From contig NZ_FQYX01000005.1 in the NCBI RefSeq assembly GCF_900141935.1, forward strand, positions 124,001 to 188,000: DNA of 64,000 nt, given 5' to 3'. Positions 19,163 to 28,188 of this stretch are shown here, in pieces; position 1 is the first letter of the stretch; each line of letters begins with the position of its first letter. Origin of the DNA: Arenibacter nanhaiticus (GTDB lineage Bacteria; Bacteroidota; Bacteroidia; Flavobacteriales; Flavobacteriaceae). The notes under the pieces are model-generated. The model was not told the origin of the DNA. It searched no databases and saw only the letters and a program-made list of their open reading frames with translations. A program made the translations under genes and the position numbers.

Positions 19163-19243
19163 GGGCGTTCCCTCCTTCGTCGGGCGGGCCCTTAGCTATA
19201 TCCCTTGCGTTGCTGCGGGGATGCCGCCGCGGTCCCTAACGCA
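19163..19243 (-). repeat. Dispersed intergenic element, copy A
   Basis: 81 bp in minus orientation that matches copy B (38230-38310) at 77 of 81 positions by my alignment. The ends carry complementary GCGTT and AACGC. It lies between the convergent ompA and yciO-like genes; the remaining parts of the 19052-19482 gap show no gene. Confidence 0.8.
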
Positions 19244-19482
19244 AATGATTGCCAGAATGTAACTGTGGGGCTTCATAATTATAAAAGAGGTTCTAAGGTT
19301 ACGATGGTTCCAGCAACCTTCTTAAAAATGAAGCTCCTTTAGAGCGAGCTTTATTCGATAATAACCACCACAAATGGTTAGCAACCTACTATTTATTTAG
19401 CAGTATACCTATCTCATTTAAACTATCACAGGGGCCCACCTATAACATATAAGACAGCTCTAAAGGCTACAAAAACACCCTG

Positions 19483-20103
19483 TTAAAATATATCTATATC
19501 TCCTTTGCCTTCCCTTATAACAATAGGCTCGTCTTCCGATAGATCTATCACCGTCGAAGCTGTGTTATCACCATACCCCCCATCGATCACTACATCGACT
19601 AAATTTCTCCATTTTTCATAGATCAATTCTGGATCCGTAGTATATTCCAATACATCGTCTTCATCCCTAATAGAGGTAGAAACGATCGGGTTCCCCAAGG
19701 CTTCTACCAAAGCTCGGGCTATGGAATTGTCAGGAACACGTATCCCTACGGTTTTTTTCTTTTTAAACTCTTTTGGCAAATTGTTATTTCCAGGAAGAAT
19801 AAAGGTATAAGGCCCTGGTAAGGCTCGTTTTAATATTTTAAAGGTTGCGGTATCTATCTGCCTAACATAATCCGAAAGATTGCTTAAATCGGCACAGATA
19901 AAAGACCAATTGGCCTTGGCCAATTTAACGCCTTTTATTCGCGCTATTTTCTCCAATGCCTTCGTATTGGTAATATCGCAGCCCAAACCGTATACCGTGT
20001 CTGTGGGATATATAACCAATCCTCCTTTTCGCAAAATATCGACAATCCTTTTTATTTCTTTAGGGTTGGGATTTTCCGGATATATTTTAATAATTTCAGA
20101 CAT
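19483..20103 (-). CDS. YciO-type member of the Sua5/YrdC/YciO family
   Basis: 206 residues, the length of E. coli YciO, and with the same layout: IVDILRKGGLVIYPTDTVYGLGCDI at the N-terminus, then PGPYTFILPG, VGIRVPDNSIARALVEALG, and a tail ending VIREGKGDIDIF. The fold binds ATP and threonylcarbamate in true TsaC/Sua5 enzymes, which make threonylcarbamoyl-AMP for tRNA t6A37. The usual K/R-rich segment after the PTDT motif is less conserved here, as in YciO. It may therefore be the YciO paralogue rather than the essential enzyme. Often annotated as L-threonylcarbamoyladenylate synthase. Confidence 0.82.
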   Translation of the reverse strand: MSEIIKIYPENPNPKEIKRIVDILRKGGLVIYPTDTVYGLGCDITNTKALEKIARIKGVKLAKANWSFICADLSNLSDYVRQIDTATFKILKRALPGPYTFILPGNNNLPKEFKKKKTVGIRVPDNSIARALVEALGNPIVSTSIRDEDDVLEYTTDPELIYEKWRNLVDVVIDGGYGDNTASTVIDLSEDEPIVIREGKGDIDIF

Positions 20104-20430
20104 ATGATAACTTGAAAATTAACAATATAACAAAGTAAACAATAAATTTATGATGTAGGGGCAAGCTCACCTACTTAAAATGGAATTCTGCCTGCTATAA
20201 AAGTACTTCTCTTAAACCTTACCTTAAAGCTGCGAGCCGTATTACCACCATGAAAATAAAGAATATTTTTAAGAAGAGAACGGATAACCGATTAATGACC
20301 GTTGTTTTAGCCTAAAAAATAGAGACTTAAAAATGAAACTGTCGGATATTAGGCCAAAGAACAGCTCGTAGAAAAAGCAAACCACAACAAATATACTATT
20401 GGCTGTGGCTTGCTCCTGAATTATGAGGTG
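20104..20430. other. Intergenic gap, nothing recognised
   Basis: 327 bp between the YciO-like start and the helicase stop. AT-rich, no ORF of credible composition and no strong hairpin with a T tract. Confidence 0.5.
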
Positions 20431-22752
20431 TTACAACACCTCTAATTTGGCAAAACGGAGCAACAGTTTTTTGATATCTCCTTTGTCAAATTTTATTTCG
20501 GCTTTACGGTCATTCCCTACTCCCTCTATTTTTATCACTTGCCCCCTACCAAACCTAGTGTGGTTGATTAGGGAGCCCTCTGTTAAATTAGGATCGGACA
20601 CATTGGTGTTACCCACCGGCGTGCTCAATTCTGGTTTTAACTTACGAAGTTTCCGAAGCTGACTTTCTTTTGGCTTAATAGAACTCGGAGGCGATCCCTG
20701 AACTGGTTTCTGCTGCCGGAGCTTACTCTTATCTACCTCTCCAAAGATATCTGAATCTATCAAAGGCTTGTATCGATAATTCTGTATTGGGGTTAGGTTT
20801 TCTATATATTTATCATCTATTTCTTCAATAAACCGACTAGGTTCCGCATCGACCAGTTTCCCCCATCGGTACCTATTCTGTGCAAAGGTGAGGTAGGCTT
20901 GTTTTTCGGCCCGCGTCAGCGCTACATAAAACAAGCGCCGTTCTTCTTCCAGTTCGCTTCTTGTATTCATACTCATGCCCGAAGGAAAAAGATCTTCCTC
21001 CATACCTACGACGTACACGTAGGGAAACTCTAATCCCTTGGCCAAATGTATGGTCATAAGGGCAACCCTATCATCATCTCCGGTATCCTTATCCAAATCG
21101 GTAGCAAGGGCAACATCTTCTAAAAACTCGCCCAGCCCTCCCGTAGCGTCTGCCAATTCCTTTTGACCTTCGACGAAATCCTTAATACCATTTAAGAGCT
21201 CCTCGATATTCTCCATTTTCCCAATACCTTCTGGAGTGCCATCTTTTTTAAATTCTAATAAAACCCCTGTTTTTTTGGCCACATGCTCGGAAAGCGTAAA
21301 GGCATCGGAGGTTTCGTTCATGATCTGAAAACTCTTGATCATGGTCACAAAATCGGTTAGTTTCCGTTTTATTCCAGCATTAATTTTCAAATCTACCCTA
21401 TCCAAGTTTTCCATCACCTCATAAATAGAGCGGTTATAGTGGTTGGCAGCAACCGTAAGTTTGTCAATAGTACTCTGTCCAATTCCCCTGGCCGGGAAAT
21501 TAATAACCCGTTTTAAAGCCTCTTCATCTTTAGGGTTTATGATCAGTCTTAAATAAGACAAGACGTCTTTAATCTCTTTACGCTGATAAAATGAAAGTCC
21601 ACCATAAATCCGATAGGGAATATCCCTTTTCCTTAAGGCATCTTCCATGGCCCTCGATTGGGAGTTGGTTCTATAAAGAATCGCAAAATCGCCATTATCC
21701 ATTTGATTTTCCATCTTATTCTCAAAAATAGACCCTGCTACGAACCTACCCTCTTCCGCATCTGTAGGACTGCGGTGTACTTTTATCAAAGGACCGTCGT
21801 CATTAGAGGTCCACACGACTTTCTCTAGCTGGTTTTTATTCTTAGCAATAATAGAGTTGGCTGCATTTACGATATTTCCGGTAGACCTGTAGTTCTGTTC
21901 CAAGCGGTACATCCCTACGTTTTCATAATCCTTTTGAAAATTAAGAATATTATTAATATTGGCCCCTCTAAAGGAGTAAATACTCTGGGCATCATCACCA
22001 ACAACACAAATATTATGAAACCTGTCCGAAAGTGCCTTTACAATTAAATACTGGGAGTGGTTTGTATCTTGGTACTCATCTACCAAAATATACCGAAACC
22101 TATCCTGATATTTTGCCAAAACTTCTGGGAACCTGGTCAGTAACTCATTCGTTCTTAACAACAAATCATCAAAATCCATCGCTCCAGCCTTAAAGCATCG
22201 ATCTACATAGTTCTGATAAATCTCGCCCATTCTAGGACGTTTTGCCATGGCATCGGCTTCTATCAAATCACGATCGTTAAAATAAGCTTTCACGGTAATT
22301 AGGCTATTCTTAAAGGACGATATTCTGTTTTGAACCTGTTTGTACTTATAGATATCCTTATCCAATCCCATTTCTTTTATAATAGCAGAAATAAGGCGTT
22401 GAGAATCTTGAGTATCATAGATGGTAAAGTTACTTGGGAAGCCCAATTTGTGGCCATCGAAGCGCAAAAGCTTGGCAAAAACAGAATGGAAGGTTCCCAT
22501 CATTAAATTTTTTGCCTCAGACGCCCCTACGATATCTGAAATACGTTGTTTCATTTCCCTAGCAGCCTTATTGGTAAAGGTGAGGGAAAGAATATTAAAG
22601 GCATCTACGCCCTGATTCATTAAATATGCTATTCTATACGTCAATACCCTGGTCTTTCCGGAACCAGCTCCGGCAATCACCATTAAAGGCCCATCCTTAT
22701 GTAATACGGGAGCTTTTTGGGCCTCATTCAACTCATTTATAAATTTTTCCAA
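20431..22752 (-). CDS. UvrD/PcrA-type ATP-dependent DNA helicase
   Basis: 773 residues of superfamily 1A helicase. Visible motifs are Q-motif LNEAQKAPV, Walker A GAGSGKTRVL, motif Ia TFTNKAAREMKQR, DEYQDTN, GDDAQSIYSFRGA, LEQNYRST, and motif V/VI MTIHLAKGLEFPYV and VALTRAEKQAYL. It unwinds duplex DNA 3'-5' in excision repair and replication restart. The C-terminus carries a small beta-barrel (NHTRFGRGQVIKIEG) that in PcrA binds RNA polymerase; a similar domain starts the 5081-5608 protein. The family is confident; whether to call it uvrD or pcrA is a naming choice. Confidence 0.95.
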   Translation of the reverse strand: MEKFINELNEAQKAPVLHKDGPLMVIAGAGSGKTRVLTYRIAYLMNQGVDAFNILSLTFTNKAAREMKQRISDIVGASEAKNLMMGTFHSVFAKLLRFDGHKLGFPSNFTIYDTQDSQRLISAIIKEMGLDKDIYKYKQVQNRISSFKNSLITVKAYFNDRDLIEADAMAKRPRMGEIYQNYVDRCFKAGAMDFDDLLLRTNELLTRFPEVLAKYQDRFRYILVDEYQDTNHSQYLIVKALSDRFHNICVVGDDAQSIYSFRGANINNILNFQKDYENVGMYRLEQNYRSTGNIVNAANSIIAKNKNQLEKVVWTSNDDGPLIKVHRSPTDAEEGRFVAGSIFENKMENQMDNGDFAILYRTNSQSRAMEDALRKRDIPYRIYGGLSFYQRKEIKDVLSYLRLIINPKDEEALKRVINFPARGIGQSTIDKLTVAANHYNRSIYEVMENLDRVDLKINAGIKRKLTDFVTMIKSFQIMNETSDAFTLSEHVAKKTGVLLEFKKDGTPEGIGKMENIEELLNGIKDFVEGQKELADATGGLGEFLEDVALATDLDKDTGDDDRVALMTIHLAKGLEFPYVYVVGMEEDLFPSGMSMNTRSELEEERRLFYVALTRAEKQAYLTFAQNRYRWGKLVDAEPSRFIEEIDDKYIENLTPIQNYRYKPLIDSDIFGEVDKSKLRQQKPVQGSPPSSIKPKESQLRKLRKLKPELSTPVGNTNVSDPNLTEGSLINHTRFGRGQVIKIEGVGNDRKAEIKFDKGDIKKLLLRFAKLEVL

Positions 22753-23212
22753 AGCGTCTTATAATTTAGTTCCTACGGAACGGTGAAATTAACCATAAAT
22801 AGGCTTAACTAAAAGCCGATGGTTTATTAATTATACACAAAGAAAACTATTAATAAGGGTATTTTATATAATCTTATTAATATTTAATTCTTTAAAATAT
22901 TCTCGGTTTTTGTTTTCTTCAGGGCTTCCAACGCCTTGAAAGAACCTTTGCTCTCCCTACAATCCTAAAATTAACATCTCTAGGGCCTAGTAATTTTAAG
23001 TATTACAAGGAGTTATCGAATAACAAAAAACTAGCTGTTATTTCATCACCTTCACCCTATCCATTTTATAATTGACGCTTGAAAAATGATGTTGGGAGTC
23101 AAGTTATTTTCAGAAATATTCCTTGATTTTTTAGCCTATTAGTTAACGAATATTAACTAGGAAAATCTAAAAACAATAAAGACCTTTATGCCTAAATTTT
23201 AGATAAAAATTC
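22753..23212. other. Divergent intergenic region, nothing specific recognised
   Basis: 460 bp between the divergent helicase and glutamate-synthase-like genes, which must contain both promoters. No ORF, strong palindrome or RNA structure was identified. Confidence 0.4.
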
Positions 23213-24847
23213 ATGGAATCGGTTTTAAACATTTTATGGGGTTTTCCCTGGTGGACCTGGGTCTTATTTTTTTTAGTACTGGTAGCTATTAGGGACATTT
23301 TTGTCCAAAGAGCGCATACCATTTCACACAATTTCCCGGTAGTAGGCCATTTGCGATATTGGTTAGAAAGCATTGGGCCGGAAATGCGACAGTATTTTGT
23401 GGCCAACAATAGGGAAGAACTTCCTTTTAATAGAATAGAAAGAGGGTGGATTTACGCTTCTGCCAAAAGAGAAAATAATTACGAAGGTTTTGGCACCGAT
23501 AGGGATATCTATGCGCATCAGCATATATTTATTAAAAACCAAATGTTGGCGTATAAAAACCCAACGGACCATCCTAACAATATAGATCCTTCCTTTATAC
23601 CTTGTGCCAAGGTAATGGGGGCTTACAATAACCGCAGAAAACCCTATAGGCCAGCTTCTATCATCAATGTATCGGCCATGAGTTTTGGCTCCCTATCTGC
23701 GGCTGCAGTAGAGGCTATGAACCGAGGGGTGATGAAATCGGGTGCCTTTCACAATACTGGAGAGGGAGGTTTATCTTCTTACCACAAACAAGGCGGCGAT
23801 GTTGTTTTTCACTTTGGCACGGGGTATTTTGGGGTACGCGATAAGGAGGGAAACTTTTCTATGGAAAAGATGCGCCAATTGGTTGCCGATAATCCCTGTA
23901 TAAAAGCTATCGAAATAAAACTTTCCCAAGGGGCAAAACCCGGGAAAGGAGGAGTCTTGCCAGGGGCTAAAATAACCCCTGAAATAGCAGAAATAAGAGG
24001 GGTAGAATTAGGCATTGACGTATTGTCTCCTGCCACACATTCTGCCTTCAGCAATATCCCCGAATTAATCAAATTCATAGAGGACATTGCCGAAAACACA
24101 GGGCTTCCGGTGGGCATAAAAGGAGCTATTGGAAAATTGGACCAGTGGGAGGAATTGGCTTTAATAATGGTTAAAACGGGGAAGGGACCAGACTTTATTA
24201 CCATCGATGGTGGGGAAGGCGGTACCGGAGCAGCACCTCCTAGTTTTGCCGATCACGTTTCCTTGCCTTGGACCTACGGCTTTTCGAGCTTGTACAAATT
24301 GTTTGACAAATACAACCTCACGGAACGAGTTGTTTTTATCGGCAGTGCCAAACTAGGCTTCCCGGCAAAAGCGGCCATGGCCTTTGCTATGGGTGTAGAC
24401 TGTATTAATGTAGCCCGTGAAGCCATGATGAGTATCGGTTGTATCCAGGCCCAGGTATGCCACACCAACCGTTGTCCGGCCGGGATAGCCACCCAGAGCA
24501 AATGGTTGCAAAGAGGTATTGATGTTCCTTTAAAATCGGACCGGTTGGCACAGTATTTTAAAACGTTCAGAAAAGAATTGATTGAAATCACCCATGCGGC
24601 GGGATACGAACACCCATGTCAGTTTACCATGGACGATGCCCAAGTAAACGTAGATGACAATGACCTTAACAGGGCGCTGTCGGCTACCTATGTCTACAAT
24701 AAAAACGCTGTTCCCTTTAAAGGTATGCAGCATTTATTAGACTGCCCTTATTTAGGAGGCAAGGCCTATGTCGCAGATATACAAAAAGAACAAAATACCT
24801 CCAAAGAAGTATTAAATAAAACAGTATTGGAGCCACAAAAATTTTAA
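23213..24847 (+). CDS. FMN-binding glutamate-synthase-like (GltB-family) protein
   Basis: 544 residues. An N-terminal hydrophobic segment (WWTWVLFFLVLVAIRDIF) anchors the protein. The rest is the FMN/3Fe-4S domain of glutamate synthase: INVSAMSFGSLSAAAVEAMN, TIDGGEGGTGAAPPSFADH, and the cluster cysteines in CIQAQVCHTNRCPAGIAT. The amidotransferase domain of full GltB is absent, as is usual for this short family, so it is not by itself a glutamate synthase. It is probably a membrane-bound flavin/iron-sulfur oxidoreductase of unknown substrate. A single-gene transcript appears likely. Confidence 0.88.
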   Translation: MESVLNILWGFPWWTWVLFFLVLVAIRDIFVQRAHTISHNFPVVGHLRYWLESIGPEMRQYFVANNREELPFNRIERGWIYASAKRENNYEGFGTDRDIYAHQHIFIKNQMLAYKNPTDHPNNIDPSFIPCAKVMGAYNNRRKPYRPASIINVSAMSFGSLSAAAVEAMNRGVMKSGAFHNTGEGGLSSYHKQGGDVVFHFGTGYFGVRDKEGNFSMEKMRQLVADNPCIKAIEIKLSQGAKPGKGGVLPGAKITPEIAEIRGVELGIDVLSPATHSAFSNIPELIKFIEDIAENTGLPVGIKGAIGKLDQWEELALIMVKTGKGPDFITIDGGEGGTGAAPPSFADHVSLPWTYGFSSLYKLFDKYNLTERVVFIGSAKLGFPAKAAMAFAMGVDCINVAREAMMSIGCIQAQVCHTNRCPAGIATQSKWLQRGIDVPLKSDRLAQYFKTFRKELIEITHAAGYEHPCQFTMDDAQVNVDDNDLNRALSATYVYNKNAVPFKGMQHLLDCPYLGGKAYVADIQKEQNTSKEVLNKTVLEPQKF

Positions 24848-24864
24848 TAACCCGAAAGGGATGT

Positions 24865-24872
24865 TATTTTTG
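24865..24872 (+). promoter_or_regulatory. Probable -7 element of the second OmpA-like gene
   Basis: TATTTTTG matches TAnnTTTG, 53 bp before the start codon at 24926. No clear -33 TTG. Confidence 0.4.
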
Positions 24873-24925
24873 TCCTTGAATGTACGGGAGGCCAATCAAT
24901 CTTCCTTAATTAATCTATATTATCA

Positions 24926-25735
24926 ATGAAAAGAAATACAATTACAGTTCTAATTTTATTATTTACCCTTCATTTTTCTACAGCCCAGAGCAAAAGAGAA
25001 TTAGTACAGGAAATTGACGGCCTTAAGACTAAAATTCAAGATACCGAAGTAGCTTTGGCAGAATCAAGACAGGAAAACAGAATCGCTTCGGCCAAGCTAA
25101 GTGCTTATGAAACGCAGATCAGCCATTTAAAACAAACCAATGCCTCTCTTCTTAGCAATCTGAATGGATTTTTAGAAGCTTCGACCAAAAAATCGGAAAA
25201 TATAGGGAGCACTTTAGAAAGCCTTCGTCAAAAGGAAATTCAACTAAGAACTATTAGCGACGCTATTAGCCATCACGATTCCCTGACATTAGCTACCCTG
25301 ACCAACTTTAAAAAAGTATTGGGCAATGAGCTATCTATGTCACTAAGTCACGGAGCCTTGGCCATCTCCTTACCTAATACTATGATATTTGGCGAGAATA
25401 CAAAAAACTTTAAGGTTTCTGAAAAGGCCGATATGCTTTTGAGCAAAATTGCCTCAGCTTTACAGGCGCAACCGGAATTAAAAATAGAAGTTGTCAGCAA
25501 TAGCAATGCTGTAGAGACTAAGGAAAACAAATTGGACAATTGGGAAATAAGTACCCAACAAGCCGCTGCCATCGCTAAGGTTTTACAAAAAAAATACCAG
25601 ATCGATGCCAGTAGAATTCAGGCTAAAGGAAAAAGCGAATTAGGTTTTGACAGTATTGAAACCAAAACCCAGATCATTATCCAGCCAGCGTTTTATAATT
25701 TCTTCAAATTGGTAAAGGAAAACATAAAGAACTAA
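24926..25735 (+). CDS. OmpA-like paralogue with degenerate peptidoglycan-binding site
   Basis: 269 residues with a Sec signal peptide (cleaved after FSTAQ at about 20), a coiled coil to about 110 and an OmpA-like C-terminal domain. It is clearly related to the 18162-19001 protein (compare SLRQKEIQLRTISDAIS with SLREKDLTIRKLNDAIT). At the positions of the ligand-binding residues it reads EVVSNSNAVET instead of VEGHTDTVPY, and ISTQQAAAI instead of LSVKRATSV. The Asp and Arg that contact diaminopimelate are both lost. It also lacks the lipobox. Probably periplasmic and no longer peptidoglycan-binding. Confidence 0.82.
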   Translation: MKRNTITVLILLFTLHFSTAQSKRELVQEIDGLKTKIQDTEVALAESRQENRIASAKLSAYETQISHLKQTNASLLSNLNGFLEASTKKSENIGSTLESLRQKEIQLRTISDAISHHDSLTLATLTNFKKVLGNELSMSLSHGALAISLPNTMIFGENTKNFKVSEKADMLLSKIASALQAQPELKIEVVSNSNAVETKENKLDNWEISTQQAAAIAKVLQKKYQIDASRIQAKGKSELGFDSIETKTQIIIQPAFYNFFKLVKENIKN

Positions 25736-25861
25736 GTTTAGGATAAAAGGACACTATAGAAAGCACTTAGGTTTTCGGCGACAAAATTAGAATCTTTCCA
25801 TAATTTTTAAATCATTAGGACGTTCTAGATGCTAGTAAGTTCTAACCAAATGATCATTAAA

Positions 25862-26380
25862 ATGACTACACAAGAAATATTTCAATTATTTGCTTACGTT
25901 TTACCTGCTTTAGTTACGGGTCTGGTGTCCTTTTATTTTTTTAGATTGCACACTAACAATGAGGAAGGCAGAAGACGCTATCTTTTGCATAAGGACACCC
26001 AAACAACCACCCTTCCCGTTCGTCTTCAGGCGTATGAAAGAATGGTCTTATTCTTAGAAAGGATCTCCATTCCTAGTTTGGTCGTCAGAGTTGCCCCTAA
26101 AACGAGCAACAAAAACGATTATGAAAACTTATTGATCAAAAGTATTGAGGTTGAATTTGAGCATAATCTAGCCCAACAAATTTACCTGAGCGATGACTGT
26201 TGGAATATTATCAAAGCCGCAAAAAGCGCTACCATTCAAATGATCCGAAAGGCAGGAATGAGCGAATCGGATACCGCGGACAAGCTTCGTGAAGACATCC
26301 TTAGCTTAACGATGGACAAGCAATCGCCATCGGCAACGGCCTTATCGTATTTAAAAAAGGAAATAAGTGCACTTTGGTAG
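25862..26380 (+). CDS. Conserved Bacteroidota protein with one membrane anchor (DUF7935-like)
   Basis: 172 residues from the chosen ATG (MTTQEIFQLFAY); upstream in-frame ATGs at 25829 and 25850 are possible. Residues 6-25 form a single membrane segment with a short N-terminal tail, and the rest is a soluble helical domain (LPVRLQAYERMVLFLERI, SDDCWNIIKAAKSATIQMIR). Proteins of this shape are widespread in Bacteroidota without a known role. It ends 4 bp from the convergent patatin gene. Confidence 0.72.
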   Translation: MTTQEIFQLFAYVLPALVTGLVSFYFFRLHTNNEEGRRRYLLHKDTQTTTLPVRLQAYERMVLFLERISIPSLVVRVAPKTSNKNDYENLLIKSIEVEFEHNLAQQIYLSDDCWNIIKAAKSATIQMIRKAGMSESDTADKLREDILSLTMDKQSPSATALSYLKKEISALW

Positions 26381-26384
26381 GCGC

Positions 26385-27281
26385 TTAATCCATATATACG
26401 GTCGAAAACTTTTCTTCGGCATAGGAAAAGCCTTGTTGCCACCATTCGGCCATCAATTTTTTATTAAAGACCAGAGAATTTTCCGTGAGTTTGGTGGGCG
26501 TGTAATAGATATTTAATTGTACCCCATTGTGTTTGGCCGCCAATACGCCTTCGGATATATCGTGATATTCTATCTGATCTAACACAAAACCATAAATACT
26601 CAACATTAAAGAAAACGGATTTTTCCCCAAAACTTTATTGTGCTCCATATTTTCCGACTCCAATACTATGGCATCGATTTCAGTAGCTCCTCGCCTAATG
26701 GCTTCGCGAATAGGGACAACACATCCTAGGCCCCCATCACCATATTCAAATCCATCCTTTTTGACCAAGGACATAAAAGGGATATAATTACAGGAGATCC
26801 AAATCCAATCGCAAAACTCTTCATAGGTAAAATCTCGAATAGATTTATATTCTATTCTATTTTTAGACAGGTTAGATACGGTAATGACTACCTCCTTTTC
26901 ACTACTCTTTATAGCCTTAAATTCTTCTTTGGTAAAATTTCTTTTAATAGTCCGGTGCAAGGCCTTGCTCTCTCCAAAGGTTCGCTTTCTTTTTACAAAC
27001 TGTAAAAAGGTGGTCAAAAAATTAATGGACACATATTCCCTACCCTCCTTTTTACGCACTACAAAAGGATTTAGGCTAAAAATTGTACTTTGATGGACAT
27101 TGGTAAAAACATCATATAGTTTTCCAACATTGTTTAGGGCCAAATGTGGAATTAACAAACTCCCTGTAGAGGTCCCTACCAAAATATCGTATTTCCGTTT
27201 TTCTACTTCCATAAGGTATTGGGCAACGCCTCCAGCAAAAGCCCCTTTGCTTCCGCCTCCGCTAATCACTAATGCTCTCAT
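26385..27281 (-). CDS. Patatin-like phospholipase, copy 1
   Basis: 298 residues with all patatin landmarks: oxyanion glycine loop ISGGGSKGAFAGG at the N-terminus, the nucleophile elbow GTSTGS (Ser at about 41), and the catalytic Asp in YGDGGLG. No signal peptide, so cytoplasmic or membrane-associated lipid acyl hydrolase activity is expected. It overlaps the 3' end of the second patatin gene by 20 bp and is the last gene of the M1 peptidase-patatin-patatin operon. Close similarity along the whole length indicates a tandem duplication. Confidence 0.92.
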   Translation of the reverse strand: MRALVISGGGSKGAFAGGVAQYLMEVEKRKYDILVGTSTGSLLIPHLALNNVGKLYDVFTNVHQSTIFSLNPFVVRKKEGREYVSINFLTTFLQFVKRKRTFGESKALHRTIKRNFTKEEFKAIKSSEKEVVITVSNLSKNRIEYKSIRDFTYEEFCDWIWISCNYIPFMSLVKKDGFEYGDGGLGCVVPIREAIRRGATEIDAIVLESENMEHNKVLGKNPFSLMLSIYGFVLDQIEYHDISEGVLAAKHNGVQLNIYYTPTKLTENSLVFNKKLMAEWWQQGFSYAEEKFSTVYMD

Positions 27282-28188
27282 ATGTATCTAATTCAATCTG
27301 GTTGGTTTCACTGTTTTTATGTTGTGCAAAAGAAAATCCGCTTTCCCACCAAAGCCCCATCTTTTCCTTATCAAAAATAAGTGAATTAGTAGTTAATACG
27401 GTAGGGGTATAATAAAAATTTATGATGGCATTGTTATGGCTGGCTACGAATTTACCGATCCGTATGTTTTGTTTTTCAATCCGATCGAGCATAAAAGCAA
27501 ACATATTGGTCAATAAGGAAAACACATTACGGGACGGCATACGGTTTATTTGGGTAACTTCTGTCTGTAAAATAATAGCATCGACAATGGTAGCCCCCCG
27601 TCTTATGGCTTCTTCAATAGGCACCATGGAACCTAGGCCTCCATCGGCATATTCGCAGCCATTTTTTTTCACCAAACTCATAAATGGGGTATAATTGCAC
27701 GAAATCCAAATCCACTCACAAAACTCCGCATAAGAATAGTCCTGAACGGATTTATATTCTACTTGATTCAGGGATAAGTTAGAAACGGTCACCACAAGCT
27801 CCAAAGCTTGGGATTTTATCAAATCGAATTCTTTTTCCGTAATGGTATCCTTGATCAATTGGAGTAAATTTTTGCTCTCCCCGAAAGTTTTACTGCCTTT
27901 GGCGAAATTTTTTAAGACATTAAAGTGATGTATCCCAATATTATCGACTCCGTGCTTTTTTCGCACCACAAATGGACAGTTGTTAAAAATATTGTCTTGA
28001 TTTACCGAGGTGTAGATTTTTTTTATTTTTTCTATTTTTCCCAACGCTAAATGGGTGATGAGCAAGCTTCCTGTAGAAGTTCCTATAAAAAGATCGTACT
28101 GATGGTGCAATTCTTGCATCAGATATTGTGCAACACCCCCAGCAAATGCGCCTTTACTACCACCTCCAGAAATTACCATTGCTCTCAT
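27262..28188 (-). CDS. Patatin-like phospholipase, copy 2
   Basis: 308 residues, paralogous to its downstream neighbour: ISGGGSKGAFAGGVAQYLM, GTSTGSLLITHLAL (Ser nucleophile) and YADGGLGSMVP (catalytic Asp). Ser-Asp dyad hydrolase, no export signal. Its ATG overlaps the M1 peptidase stop in the sequence ATGA (28185-28188), and its 3' end overlaps copy 1 by 20 bp, so translation of all three genes is likely coupled. The two copies differ mainly in the C-terminal quarter. Confidence 0.92.
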   Translation of the reverse strand: MRAMVISGGGSKGAFAGGVAQYLMQELHHQYDLFIGTSTGSLLITHLALGKIEKIKKIYTSVNQDNIFNNCPFVVRKKHGVDNIGIHHFNVLKNFAKGSKTFGESKNLLQLIKDTITEKEFDLIKSQALELVVTVSNLSLNQVEYKSVQDYSYAEFCEWIWISCNYTPFMSLVKKNGCEYADGGLGSMVPIEEAIRRGATIVDAIILQTEVTQINRMPSRNVFSLLTNMFAFMLDRIEKQNIRIGKFVASHNNAIINFYYTPTVLTTNSLIFDKEKMGLWWESGFSFAQHKNSETNQIELDTYESISD

